From Streptomyces sp. NP160 (GTDB taxonomy: Bacteria > Actinomycetota > Actinomycetes > Actinomycetales > Quadrisphaeraceae), in contig NZ_VDMJ01000044.1 in NCBI RefSeq assembly GCF_006335115.1, forward strand, positions 85,863 through 149,862: a DNA stretch of 64,000 nt, read 5' to 3'. The notes beneath the pieces were generated by a model. It saw only the letters and a program-made list of their open reading frames with translations, had not been told where the DNA came from and did not search any database. Position 1 is the first letter of the stretch; the number at the start of each line of letters is the position of its first letter. The translations under genes were made by a program, and so were the position numbers. Below, one piece after another: positions 8,723 to 22,829 of the stretch.

Positions 8723-10906
8723 TCACTCCCCCGCCACGAACTCCCAGTGCCACGGCTCGTACGGGCCGCCGCCGCCCTTGCGGGCCCACACCGGGTGGTC
8801 CCAGCCGTACTTGGGGGCGTTCTCGATGAGCCAGTCGTAGTGCTCGTCGCTGTTCTGCACGCCGTCGCCGAGGTCCACCGCGAGTCCCCAGCCGTGCTCG
8901 CTGGTGCCGGGCACCGCGGCGAGCCCGGGCTTCTTGCGCCGCACCGCCACCTGGGCCGCGTAGGAGCGGTAGGAGTCGGTGATGACGATGTCCTTGCCGA
9001 AGTGGTCGCGGTAGGCGAGGTTCAGCTCGGCGAAGGCGACGGCCGCGTCGGAGCGGAGCTGGTGCCCGTTCGTCCACAGGTCGCACATCTGGCCGTCGGT
9101 GAGCCGCCCGTTCCTCGTGCCGCCCATCGCCGGCCGGTCACCGCTGCACTGGCCCACCAGCTGCTCCACGGCGGCCTGGTGGTCGGCGGCGGCCTTCGCG
9201 GCCGCCTCCTGCTCGGCCAGCTGGCGCTGCTGCTCCTCCTGGAGCGCCAGCGCGGCCGCTTCGGCGGCGGCCTTGGCGGCGCTGGCCCGCTCGGCGGTGG
9301 CCTGCACGCCGGCCTCGCGGGCGGAGTCCCGCGAGAGGGCCAGGGCCCGGGTGGCGCGCTCGGCCACGAGGTCGGTGGCGCTGGCCAGGCTCGCCGCGGC
9401 CGCGGCCCTGGCCGTGCTCGCGCCGGCGTCAGCGGTGGTGCCGGAGGCGGTGTCGGCCTCGGCCCGCAAGTGCGTGCCGACCAGCGGTGCGACGAGCGTC
9501 GCCACGCCGAGGGCGCTGACCACGGCCACGTGCGGCAGGGCGACGCGCACGCGGCGGGGCAGGCGGTGGGCGCCGCGGCCGCGGCGCGGCGTGAACGCCG
9601 TGGTGGCGGGCGTGCCCGGCTCGGCGAGCAGCGCCTCGGCGACGGCGGCCGCGGCGGGTACCGGCGCCAGCACCACGGGGGTGATCTCCACCGGCTGGGT
9701 CCAGGGGGCCGGCGCGGCCTCCGCGGACGGGGCGGAGGGCGCGCTGAGCACCTCGGCCGGCGCGACCGGCGGCGCGACGGGGGCCGCCGGGACGACGGGC
9801 TCCGAGCCGAGGCGCGTCCAGCCGGGACCAACGAGGAGCGGGTCGGTGCGCAGGTCGAGCTCGGAGGGCGCCAGCGGCTCCCAGGCCGGCGCGGCGGCGG
9901 GCTCGGCGAGGAGCGCCTCGAGCCGGGCCAGGACGTCGGTGTCGGAGGAGGTGGGCTGCTCGCGCTCCGTCCGGCTCCACGCGGGCTCGTCGCCGGCGGG
10001 GGTCCGCAGGGCCGGGAGGTCGTCGGGCGCCGTGCTCGGTGCGGCAGCCCCGGAGGAGAGGGCGGCCTGCTGGCGCAGGGCGCGGCGGCTGCCGGGGCGG
10101 GCCGGCTCCGCGGAGCGCGGCTGCAGGTCGACGGGGCCCTGCGCGGCGCGGCGCGCCCGGCGAGTCAGGGGCTCGACGGGAGCGGCGGGCTCGGCGGCCG
10201 GGCGGCGGACGACGGGCGCCGGGCTGTCAGCGGGGGCCGGGACCGACCACGGGGCGGGGGCCGGGACGGCCGGCGCCACCGCGGGCTGCGCGGCGGGAGC
10301 CACCGGCGCGCCGGCGCGCGCCTCGACCGGGGCCGGACCGACCGGAGCGACCGGCGCGGAAGGGGACTCCACCAGCCCGTCGGCGGGCAGGGAGGACGCC
10401 CGGCGGCGGCGGCGCAGCGGCGCCTCGAGCGCGGCGATCTCGTCGGTGCTGGGCCAGCCCCCCGCGAAGGCGGCGGGCACCGCTCCCCCGGAGCGGCCTG
10501 CGGGGGCGGTCGGAGCGGGCACCGGAGCCGGCACCGGAGCGGAGGGGTGCGCGGGGGGCATGCCCTCCGACCAGTCCCGCGCCCACGACGGCGGCGCGGT
10601 GCGCTGGCCGGGCAGGCCCAGGAGCGCCGCCAGCTCGGCGAAGCCGTCCGGAGGGGTGGCCAGGGCGGTGGTGGAGCGCTGCGAGGGCACCGACGCCGCC
10701 GGCCGGCCGGCCGACGAGGGCTCTCCTGCTGCGCCCGGGTCCGTCAGCGCGGAGCGCCGGCCGCTGCGCGCGGCGAGCTCCTCGCGGGAGGCCCGGCTGT
10801 TGGGCCAGCTGCCGCGCGTCCGGGCCGCCGACGGCCGCTCGCGCACGTCCACCGGAGCACCGGGAGACTCGACGAGCCCTCCCTCGGCTCCGCGGTGAGA
10901 CGGCAC
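8723..10906 (-). CDS. Membrane-anchored M15-family (VanY-like) peptidase with long Pro/Ala-rich N-terminus
   Basis: 727 residues. Order: a disordered Pro/Ala/Ser-rich region (about 1-440), one transmembrane segment (about 452-475, VALPHVAVVSALGVATLVAP), an Ala/Gln/Glu-rich coiled coil (about 500-590), then an M15 D-Ala-D-Ala carboxypeptidase-like domain. Zinc ligands appear in SEHGWGLAVDLG and EPWHWEF. Topology suggests a cytosolic N-tail and an extracytoplasmic peptidase acting on peptidoglycan. The GTG at 10906 has GGAGGT 7 nt upstream; the frame is open further upstream without similarity. The gene stands alone. The substrate bond is inferred from family membership. Confidence 0.82.
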   Translation of the reverse strand: MPSHRGAEGGLVESPGAPVDVRERPSAARTRGSWPNSRASREELAARSGRRSALTDPGAAGEPSSAGRPAASVPSQRSTTALATPPDGFAELAALLGLPGQRTAPPSWARDWSEGMPPAHPSAPVPAPVPAPTAPAGRSGGAVPAAFAGGWPSTDEIAALEAPLRRRRRASSLPADGLVESPSAPVAPVGPAPVEARAGAPVAPAAQPAVAPAVPAPAPWSVPAPADSPAPVVRRPAAEPAAPVEPLTRRARRAAQGPVDLQPRSAEPARPGSRRALRQQAALSSGAAAPSTAPDDLPALRTPAGDEPAWSRTEREQPTSSDTDVLARLEALLAEPAAAPAWEPLAPSELDLRTDPLLVGPGWTRLGSEPVVPAAPVAPPVAPAEVLSAPSAPSAEAAPAPWTQPVEITPVVLAPVPAAAAVAEALLAEPGTPATTAFTPRRGRGAHRLPRRVRVALPHVAVVSALGVATLVAPLVGTHLRAEADTASGTTADAGASTARAAAAASLASATDLVAERATRALALSRDSAREAGVQATAERASAAKAAAEAAALALQEEQQRQLAEQEAAAKAAADHQAAVEQLVGQCSGDRPAMGGTRNGRLTDGQMCDLWTNGHQLRSDAAVAFAELNLAYRDHFGKDIVITDSYRSYAAQVAVRRKKPGLAAVPGTSEHGWGLAVDLGDGVQNSDEHYDWLIENAPKYGWDHPVWARKGGGGPYEPWHWEFVAGE

Positions 10907-11061
10907 AGCGGGACCTCCACGGGGCTCGGGCAGCGGTGGGCGCACGACCGCGCCCCGCCTTTGACGTGCGGCGGAGCGTCTCGGCCGCGGCTTCGACGAC
11001 TGCGAGACTAGGTGAAAGGCCGACGCCGGTCGGGGACTTCCGGAGTTCCTGTGGAAAAGGA

Positions 11062-11102
11062 GTTGCACGACTGTCGTTCACTGCAGGTCACAGACGTGCA
11101 AC
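11062..11102. repeat. Inverted repeat between the M15 peptidase and guaB1
   Basis: GTTGCACG (11062-11069) and CGTGCAAC (11095-11102) form 8-bp arms with a 25-nt spacer in the 297-bp gap upstream of the M15 gene. It may be an operator for that gene. A TTGCAC -35-like hexamer is inside the right arm on the minus strand, but no convincing -10 follows. Confidence 0.45.
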
Positions 11103-11203
11103 GCAGCGACACGCCACGCCGACGCGCCGGAGCACCGGGCCAGGGGTGGGTCAGGACCCCTCCGCCGGGTCCGGCCCGCCGCCTCGGGGGGCGCGGCCCC
11201 GCG

Positions 11204-17357
<6,154 letters not shown>

Positions 17358-17368
17358 CGCCCGCTCCG

Positions 17369-17477
17369 TTCCGCACTTTCCGCGGAAAGTGCGGAACCCG
17401 CGTCTCCCTTCCCGCACTTTCCGCGGAAAGTGCGGGAATGACGGGGTCCAGGAGCGCACTCTCCGCGGAAAGTGCGC
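17369..17477. repeat. Three consecutive palindromes sharing GCACTTTCCGCGGAAAGTGC
   Basis: Perfect palindromes at 17369-17396 (28 bp) and 17409-17438 (30 bp), and a near-perfect one at 17454-17477, all centred on CCGCGG. They fill the gap between the convergent SGNH-like and MDR genes. As RNA each folds into a hairpin on either strand, so they may act as a triple bidirectional terminator. Their near-identity suggests a repeated element rather than independent terminators. Confidence 0.85.
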
Positions 17478-17496
17478 AAGGACTCCGGGCGGGGGG

Positions 17497-18477
17497 TCAG
17501 GGGCGGACGACGAGCTTGCCGAACACCTCTCCGGCCTCGAGGCGGCGCAGGCCCTCGGCGGCGTCGGCCAGGGGCAGGACCTCGTCGACGAGGGGGCGCA
17601 CCCCCGTCGCGGCGCACAGCTGCGCGAGGCGGCGCAGCTCCTCGCGGCTGCCCATCGTCGAGCCGACGACGCGCAGCTGCGTGAAGAAGACGCGGGTGAG
17701 CTCGGCGGGGGCGTCTCCGGTGGTCGCGCCGCACACCACCACCGTGCCGCCGGGCCTCAGGGAGCGCAGCGAGTGCCCCCACGTGGCCTTCCCCACGCTC
17801 TCCATCACCGCGTCGACGCGCTCGGGCAGCCGCTCCCCCGGCGCGAACGCCGCGTGCGCCCCCAGCTCCAGCGCCCGGGCGCGCCGCTCCTCCGAGCGGC
17901 TGGTCACCCACACCCGCAGCCCCGCCGAGGCCGCCAGCGCCACGAGCGCGGTGGAGACGCCTCCCCCGGCGCCCTGCACGAGCACGGTGTCGCCCGGGGA
18001 GGTCCCGGAGTTCGTGAACAGCATGCGGTAGGCGGTCAGCCAGGCGGTGGGCAGGCAGGCGGCCTCCTCGAAGCTCAGCTCTGCCGGCTTGTCCACGAGG
18101 TTGCGCGCGGGCACCCGCACCACCGGCGCCAGGGTGCCGGGCCAGCGCTCCGACAGGAGCGTGCGCCGCGGGTCGAGGGTCTCCTCCCCGGCCCAGTCCG
18201 GGTCGGACAGCACGGCGTGCACCACCACCTCGCGCCCGTCCTCGGTGGTGCCGGCGGCGTCGCAGCCGAGCACCACGGGCAGCGCCTCGGGGTGCACGCC
18301 CACGCCGCGCAGGGTCCACAGGTCGTGGCGGTTGAGCGCGGCGGCGCGCACGCGCACCGGCACCCACCCGTCAGGCACGGGAGCGGGCTCGCCCTCACCG
18401 ACCTCGAGGAACTGCAGCGGGTCGGCGTCGGGTCCCGACGGCGAGGTGGACGTGCGGACGGCGCGGGCGGCCAGCAT
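17497..18477 (-). CDS. Zinc-type/quinone oxidoreductase of the MDR (alcohol dehydrogenase) superfamily
   Basis: A 326-residue medium-chain dehydrogenase/reductase. Seen: GroES-like N-terminal domain (RVRAAALNRHDLWTLRGVGV), NAD(P)-binding VLVQGAGGGVSTALVALA, and C-terminal FGKLVV. The first zinc-ligand cysteine of classical ADHs is absent and GCDAAG stands in its region, so it is closer to quinone-oxidoreductase/YhdH-like members. ATG at 18477 with TAGCGT 7 nt upstream and no Shine-Dalgarno (leaderless-type). Substrate unknown. Confidence 0.85.
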   Translation of the reverse strand: MLAARAVRTSTSPSGPDADPLQFLEVGEGEPAPVPDGWVPVRVRAAALNRHDLWTLRGVGVHPEALPVVLGCDAAGTTEDGREVVVHAVLSDPDWAGEETLDPRRTLLSERWPGTLAPVVRVPARNLVDKPAELSFEEAACLPTAWLTAYRMLFTNSGTSPGDTVLVQGAGGGVSTALVALAASAGLRVWVTSRSEERRARALELGAHAAFAPGERLPERVDAVMESVGKATWGHSLRSLRPGGTVVVCGATTGDAPAELTRVFFTQLRVVGSTMGSREELRRLAQLCAATGVRPLVDEVLPLADAAEGLRRLEAGEVFGKLVVRP

Positions 18478-18484
18478 CCGCCCG

Positions 18485-18490
18485 ACGCTA
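18485..18490 (-). promoter_or_regulatory. Leaderless -10 box (TAGCGT) of the MDR gene
   Basis: TAGCGT on the minus strand, 7 nt before the ATG at 18477, with no Shine-Dalgarno between. Confidence 0.5.
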
Positions 18491-18494
18491 GCCG

Positions 18495-19397
18495 TCAGGC
18501 GACCGGCTCGCCGCGCCGCACCAGCTCCGCGACCTCGCGGCGGGTGGCGATGAGCCGTCCCGCCTGCTGGGTGGCCACGTAGCCGAGCAGCGCCACGAGG
18601 TGCAGCAGCCACACCCACAGCAGCACGGCGGTCCACCCGCCCACGGCCTGGTTGCCGCCGAAGGGGGCGCCCAGGTCGATGGGCAGCCACAGGAACAGCG
18701 TGAACCCCTGCAGGAACCCGGAGATGAACGCTCCGGTGGCGAACCCGCCGATGAGCGCGAGCCGCCAGGACGGCGGGTCGGGCGCCACCACCCGGAAGGA
18801 CCACGCCAGCGGCACCGACACCGCGATCCAGTCGACGTTGAGCGCCACGTAGACCCCGAGGGCGGTGGCGGCGGGCCGGCCCTCGGAGAAGAGCGTGGCC
18901 AGCAGCGGGGTGATCCCGAGCACCGCCAGCAGCAGCAGGGGGGCCGCCGCGAGGACCGGCAGGACGGCGATGCGCCCGCGCCAGCCGGTGCGGCTCTCGG
19001 TCACCCGGTCCAGCGAGCCGTAGGCGCGGCGCAGGCCCTCGCCGTACAGGCTGGCCGCGAACGCCGCGAAGAGCGCCACGAACCAGCTGGTGGACGCGGC
19101 CTGCTCGATGACCGTCCGGGCCACCGGCCCCGCCCCGGACCCGCGGGGCAGCGCCGCCTCGAGCGTGGTGGACAGGTAGCGCACGCGCTCCTCGCCGACC
19201 ACGAGCGTGGCCAGCCGCACGGCGAGCATGAGCATGGGCACGCCGGCGATCGCCGCGTAGAAGGTGACCGCGGCGCCGTGCAGCAGGAGGTCCTGCCGGC
19301 TCAGCTGCGACCTCACGGCCCAGGGCAGCGCGCCGAGCACCTCCCGCCAGGGCGCCCGGCCCGGCCGGCGCTCGCTGCGCGCCACCGCTGTGCTCAC
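18495..19397 (-). CDS. YihY/BrkB-family inner membrane protein
   Basis: A 300-residue integral membrane protein with about six hydrophobic segments and the family N-terminal block LHGAAVTFYAAIAGVPMLML. Family members (YihY, BrkB, YhjD) are inner-membrane proteins of poorly defined transport or envelope function. GTG start at 19397. It precedes the MDR gene by 17 nt on the same strand, but that gene has its own leaderless-type promoter. Confidence 0.82.
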   Translation of the reverse strand: MSTAVARSERRPGRAPWREVLGALPWAVRSQLSRQDLLLHGAAVTFYAAIAGVPMLMLAVRLATLVVGEERVRYLSTTLEAALPRGSGAGPVARTVIEQAASTSWFVALFAAFAASLYGEGLRRAYGSLDRVTESRTGWRGRIAVLPVLAAAPLLLLAVLGITPLLATLFSEGRPAATALGVYVALNVDWIAVSVPLAWSFRVVAPDPPSWRLALIGGFATGAFISGFLQGFTLFLWLPIDLGAPFGGNQAVGGWTAVLLWVWLLHLVALLGYVATQQAGRLIATRREVAELVRRGEPVA

Positions 19398-19489
19398 GCC
19401 CCCATGCTCTCCCGTCCCGGCCCCGGGTGCGGCGGTGGAGCCGCAGGACGCCGCGGTCGCGTCGTCGCCCGCTCGCCCCCGGGGCGGTC

Positions 19490-20599
19490 TCAGCCGCCGA
19501 CGCCGAGGCGGCGCAGCTCCACCGCGAGGTCGTGCGGGTGGCTGGCCACGCCGAGCGCGTCGTCCTCCGAGACCACGCCGTCGCGGACCAGGGCCACCAG
19601 GGCCTGGTCGAACGTCTGCATGCCGTAGAAGGCGCCGTCGGCGATGAGGTCGTGCATGCCGGAGGTCAGGGCGGGGTCCGTCACCGCCTGCGCCACGCGC
19701 GGGGTGTTGACCGCCACCTCCAGGACCACCACGCGGCCCTGACCGTCGCAGCGCTGCACGAGGCGCTGGCAGACGATGCCGCGCAGCGAGCCCGCCAGCC
19801 CCAGGCGCACCTGCTGCTGCTCGTGCGGGGGGAAGAAGTCGACGATGCGGGTGACGGTCTCGGTGGCGTCGGTGGTGTGCAGCGTGGACAGCACCAGGTG
19901 ACCGGTCTCGGCGGCCGACAGCGCCGCGCGCACCGTCTCGGCGTCGCGCATCTCACCCACGAGGATGACGTCGGGGTCCTGGCGCATCGCGGCCCGCAGG
20001 GCGCTGGCGAAGTCGCGGGTGTCCACCCGCACCTCGCGCTGGTTCACCATGCCCAGCTTGTCGGTGTGGAGGACCTCGACCGGGTCCTCCAGCGTCATGA
20101 TGTGGCACTCGCGAGTGCTGTTGACGTGGTCGATCATGCTCGAGAGCGTGGTCGTCTTGCCCGAGCCCGTGGGGCCGGTGACGAGCACCAGCCCGCGGGG
20201 CTCCAGGGCCAGGGAGGAGACCACCGGCGGCAGGCCCAGGTCGTCCAGGCTGACGGGCGTGGTGGAGACCCGGCGGAACACCAGGCCGACGGTGCCGCGC
20301 TGGCGGTAGGCGTTCACGCGGAAGCGGCCCACCCCGGGGACGGAGTGGGCGAAGTCGGCCTCGTTGGTCCGCGCGAACTCCTCGGCGAGGTCGGGGCGCA
20401 GCACCTCGGCCACCATCCGCTGCGTGTCCGCGGGCACCAGCTCGGGGGCGCGCAGCTTGCGCAGCCGGCCGTCGATGCGCACCCGCGGCGGCGAGCCCAC
20501 CTTGCAGTGCAGGTCCGAGCCCGACAGCTCCACGAGCGCGCGCAGGTACTCCTGCACCCCCGACGACGGGGCGCTGCTGGGGGGTGCCTGGAGGGGCAC
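19490..20599 (-). CDS. pilT: PilT/VirB11-type pilus retraction ATPase
   Basis: A 369-residue hexameric secretion ATPase. Walker A GPTGSGKTTTL (about 138-148), Asp box, Walker B DVILVGEMRD, and His box GHLVLSTLHTTDATETVTRI; the N-terminal GSDLHCKVGSPPRVRIDG is typical of PilT. It powers type IV pilus retraction at the membrane; no pilin or PilB gene is adjacent. The start is unclear: the GTG at 20599 has AAGGGG 6 nt upstream, while a GTG at 20626 has its GGAGG touching the codon, too close to work. I prefer 20599. Confidence 0.87.
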   Translation of the reverse strand: MPLQAPPSSAPSSGVQEYLRALVELSGSDLHCKVGSPPRVRIDGRLRKLRAPELVPADTQRMVAEVLRPDLAEEFARTNEADFAHSVPGVGRFRVNAYRQRGTVGLVFRRVSTTPVSLDDLGLPPVVSSLALEPRGLVLVTGPTGSGKTTTLSSMIDHVNSTRECHIMTLEDPVEVLHTDKLGMVNQREVRVDTRDFASALRAAMRQDPDVILVGEMRDAETVRAALSAAETGHLVLSTLHTTDATETVTRIVDFFPPHEQQQVRLGLAGSLRGIVCQRLVQRCDGQGRVVVLEVAVNTPRVAQAVTDPALTSGMHDLIADGAFYGMQTFDQALVALVRDGVVSEDDALGVASHPHDLAVELRRLGVGG

Positions 20600-20740
20600 G
20601 CGCGCCCCTTCGCTGACCTGGCTCACCTCCGGGCCATCGGCTCGTGTCGGCGCCGACCTGAGCCTGTGGGACCATCGGGGTGAGCCTGACGACGACGACG
20701 GGCAGCCTGCACAGACTCGAGACGGGTGAGGAGGTCCGCC

Positions 20741-20815
20741 ATGAGCAAGCGCGCACGCAAGCGCCGCGACCGGAAGAAGGGTGGCGCCAACCACGGCAAG
20801 CGCCCCAACTCCTGA
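20741..20815 (+). CDS. Ribosomal protein bL37 (24 residues)
   Basis: A tiny, very basic protein: begins MSKRARKRRDRKK and ends GANHGKRPNS. This matches the actinobacteria-specific large-subunit protein bL37 described in mycobacterial ribosome structures (24 residues, same KRxRKxRDRK...ANHGKRPN pattern as I recall it). ATG at 20741 with GGAGG 7 nt upstream, and a strong palindromic terminator 32 nt after the stop. It stands alone on the + strand between rsrA and pilT. It is easily missed because of its size. Confidence 0.85.
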   Translation: MSKRARKRRDRKKGGANHGKRPNS

Positions 20816-20846
20816 GGGAGCGGGCAGCACCCTGCTGCTGGTCGCA

Positions 20847-20882
20847 CGAGAGGCCGGGACCCGATCGGGTCCCGGCCTCTCG
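20847..20882 (+). terminator. Terminator after bL37
   Basis: A 36-nt perfect palindrome (CGAGAGGCCGGGACCC, GATC centre, mirrored arm) followed by TCGTC. It also faces the 3' end of rsrA, so it can serve both strands. Confidence 0.85.
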
Positions 20883-20912
20883 TCGTCCTGCTGCCGGTCG
20901 GTGCGCCGGCGC

Positions 20913-21227
20913 TCAGCCCTCGACGCTGGTGGTGCGGGTCACCCGCGCCACCACCGCGGAGCCGTCCGCGGAGCGCGCGGTCACCGTCGTCTGCACCGTC
21001 TCCACGCGGGTGATGGACGCGACGATCTTGGCCCTCAGCGCCGCCGGAGCCTGCTCGGCGCAGCACCGGCGCACCAGGGCCTTGAGCGCCGCCTCCACCT
21101 CGTACTCCTCGAGGCACGGAGGGCACGCCTCGAGGTGGTGGTGGATGTCGGCCAGCTCGGCGGCCGACACCTCTCCGTCCAGGGCGGAGTAGATCCGCTC
21201 CAGCACCCCGTCGCACTCGGCGCTCAC
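20913..21227 (-). CDS. rsrA: Zinc-binding anti-sigma factor RsrA (anti-sigma-R)
   Basis: A 104-residue ZAS-family anti-sigma factor. The zinc/redox motif H-x3-C-x2-C is present as HLEACPPC, with a further Cys pair (RRCC) downstream. Reduced RsrA holds sigma-R; disulfide stress ejects zinc and frees sigma-R to turn on thioredoxin and mycothiol genes. GTG start at 21227 overlaps the sigR stop by 4 bp, a fixed arrangement of this pair in actinobacteria. The C-terminal part, unusually, carries a short Thr/Val-rich extension. Confidence 0.93.
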   Translation of the reverse strand: MSAECDGVLERIYSALDGEVSAAELADIHHHLEACPPCLEEYEVEAALKALVRRCCAEQAPAALRAKIVASITRVETVQTTVTARSADGSAVVARVTRTTSVEG

Positions 21228-21898
21228 GACGGGTCCCCCGTCCCGGCGGACGTCGCGGCGGGAGCGGCCCCGGCGGGGATGAGACCGCGCTCGCGGGCGT
21301 AGTCCTGGAGCTGGGTGCGCAGGATGCGGCGCCCACGGTGCAGGCGCGACATCACGGTGCCGATCGGCGTTCCCATGATCTCGGCGATCTCCTTGTACGC
21401 GAAGCCCTCGACGTCCGCGTAGTAGACCGCCATCCGGAAGTCCTCCGGGACGGCCTGCAGGGCGCGCTTGACGTCGGAGTCCGGCAGGTGGTCCAGCGCC
21501 TCGGTCTCCGCCGAGCGCAGGCCCGTCGAGCTGTGCGCCTCGGCGCGCGCCAGCTGCCAGTCCTCGATCTCGTCGGTGCCCGCCTGCTGGGGCTGCCGCT
21601 GCTTCTTGCGGTAGGTGTTGATGTAGGTGTTGGTGAGGATCCGGTACAGCCAGGCCTTGAGGTTGGTGCCCGGGCGGTACTGGTGGAAGCTCGCGAACGC
21701 CTTCGCGAACGCCTCCTGCACCAGGTCCTCGGCGTCCGCGGGGTTGCGCGTCATGCGCAGCGCGGCGGAGTACAGCTGGTCGAGGTGCTGCAGCGCCTCG
21801 GCCTCGAACCGGGCCGTGCGCTCCTCGGGGGTCTCCTCGGGAGCCCGCACCGTCTCGTCGGTGCCGGCGTCAGCACGGGTGGCCGGGTCGTCGCTCAT
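21224..21898 (-). CDS. sigR: RNA polymerase sigma factor SigR (ECF, redox stress)
   Basis: A 224-residue group-4 sigma factor. Region 2: [20 protein letters not shown], then [19 protein letters not shown]-like (here [20 protein letters not shown]); region 4: [20 protein letters not shown]. It directs transcription of the disulfide-stress regulon. ATG at 21898 has TATCGT 8 nt upstream and no Shine-Dalgarno, so the short form may be leaderless. An in-frame GTG at 21961 with a strong Shine-Dalgarno would give a 21-residue-longer form from the upstream sigma-R-type promoter. Confidence 0.95.
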   Translation of the reverse strand: MSDDPATRADAGTDETVRAPEETPEERTARFEAEALQHLDQLYSAALRMTRNPADAEDLVQEAFAKAFASFHQYRPGTNLKAWLYRILTNTYINTYRKKQRQPQQAGTDEIEDWQLARAEAHSSTGLRSAETEALDHLPDSDVKRALQAVPEDFRMAVYYADVEGFAYKEIAEIMGTPIGTVMSRLHRGRRILRTQLQDYARERGLIPAGAAPAATSAGTGDPS

Positions 21899-21906
21899 CG
21901 ACCCCC

Positions 21907-21912
21907 ACGATA
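21907..21912 (-). promoter_or_regulatory. Leaderless -10 box (TATCGT) of the short sigR form
   Basis: TATCGT on the minus strand, 8 nt before the ATG at 21898. Confidence 0.5.
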
Positions 21913-21958
21913 GTGGCGGGGGCGGCACGAGGGCCTCTCCCAGCGGTTCGGCGACGAG

Positions 21959-21972
21959 CACGCGCTCCTCCT
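21959..21972 (-). other. Upstream start and Shine-Dalgarno for an N-extended SigR
   Basis: On the minus strand AGGAGGAG (21972-21965) stands 3 nt before GTG (21961-21959). That GTG is in frame with sigR and adds 21 residues beginning [11 protein letters not shown]. Streptomyces makes an unstable longer sigma-R' in a comparable way from its sigma-R-dependent promoter. Confidence 0.6.
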
Positions 21973-22005
21973 GCTCCGGCGGGTCGGGTGTCCGCCACGC
22001 CGTGC

Positions 22006-22031
22006 AACGCGGTCCGCCCGGCCCTTGTTCC
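22006..22031 (-). promoter_or_regulatory. Sigma-R-type promoter of sigR-rsrA
   Basis: Minus strand: GGAAC (22031-22027), 18 nt, GTT (22008-22006), matching the sigma-R consensus GGAAT-N18-GTT with one change. The expected transcript start near 21999 is upstream of the extended GTG start, giving autoregulation. Confidence 0.72.
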
Positions 22032-22132
22032 GGGCCGGCTCGCGCACGGGTTCCGCACGAGTCCCGCACGAGTCCCGTCGGAGGGAGGCCCCCGTGGTGG
22101 CGAGCGGTCGCCGGGTGCGGTAGACCGGCTGC

Positions 22133-22699
22133 ATGAGCCTCGTCCGTCGTCTCGCCCGACCGCTGCTCGCGGCCCCGTTCGTCTACGGCGGCATCGACCA
22201 GCTCCGCAAGCCCGCCGCCAAGACCGACGGCGGCGGCCCGATCATCCCGGCGCTCAAGGGTCTGGCCGTCGGCCCGGTCACCCTGCCCAGCGACGACGCG
22301 GGCCTGGTCCGCCTCAACGGCGCCCTCATGACCACGGCCGGCCTCGCGCTCGCCACGGGCAAGGCCCCGCGCGCGTCCTCCGCCGTGCTGGCCGCCTCGC
22401 TGGTCCCCACCACCCTGACCGGGCACCGGTTCTGGGAGGCGCCCGACGCGAAGACCCGCCAGCTGCAGCTGGTGCAGGCCCTCAAGAACGCCGCGCTGTT
22501 CGGCGGCCTGCTCATCGCCGCCGTCGACCTGGACGGCAAGCCCGGGCTCGCCTGGCGCGCCCAGCACGCCGCCAAGACCACGCAGCGCTCCGCCAAGGCC
22601 GCCACCGCCGCGGGCACGGCCGTGGCCAAGCGCGCCCAGAAGAAGGCGTCCAAGAGCGCCAAGCGCGCCCAGAAGAAGCTGAACAGGGCGCACGGCTGA
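22133..22699 (+). CDS. DoxX-family membrane protein
   Basis: 188 residues: short N-terminus [20 protein letters not shown], about four hydrophobic segments with GHRFWEA in the middle, then a Lys/Ala-rich basic tail from about residue 145 (KRAQKK repeated). DoxX proteins are small quinone-linked or integrity-related membrane proteins; in mycobacteria a DoxX works with SodA and SseA in oxidative defence. It is divergent from sigR, which fits a stress role but does not prove it. ATG at 22133 with a poor Shine-Dalgarno. Confidence 0.8.
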   Translation: MSLVRRLARPLLAAPFVYGGIDQLRKPAAKTDGGGPIIPALKGLAVGPVTLPSDDAGLVRLNGALMTTAGLALATGKAPRASSAVLAASLVPTTLTGHRFWEAPDAKTRQLQLVQALKNAALFGGLLIAAVDLDGKPGLAWRAQHAAKTTQRSAKAATAAGTAVAKRAQKKASKSAKRAQKKLNRAHG

Positions 22700-22717
22700 G
22701 CCCACCCGCACCGGCAC

Positions 22718-22755
22718 GGGGCCGGCCACCGCGACGCAGCGCGGGGGCCGGCCCC
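22718..22755 (+). terminator. Terminator after the DoxX gene
   Basis: GGGGCCGGCC (22718-22727) pairs with GGCCGGCCCC (22746-22755) across an 18-nt loop and is followed by TCGTCG. Confidence 0.65.
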
Positions 22756-22815
22756 TCGTCGTCGCGGGATCCCCGCCCGGCCGCTCGGCCGTGGCAGCGC
22801 CGTCGGCGGGAGCCG

Positions 22816-22821
22816 TAGGCT
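22816..22821 (+). promoter_or_regulatory. Leaderless -10 box (TAGGCT) of aroA
   Basis: TAGGCT ends 8 nt before the ATG at 22830 (5 nt before an in-frame GTG at 22827). Confidence 0.5.
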
Positions 22822-22829
22822 CGGTGGTG

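Noticed and set aside
11062-11102. Inverted repeat upstream of the M15 peptidase as a cyclic-di-AMP riboswitch, which often precedes actinobacterial cell-wall hydrolases
   Set aside because: None of the conserved riboswitch segments is visible in 10907-11203, and the stem is only 8 bp.
20626-20626. GTG at 20626 as the pilT start
   Set aside because: Its only GGAGG directly abuts the codon, leaving no spacing; 20599 has a workable ribosome-binding site.
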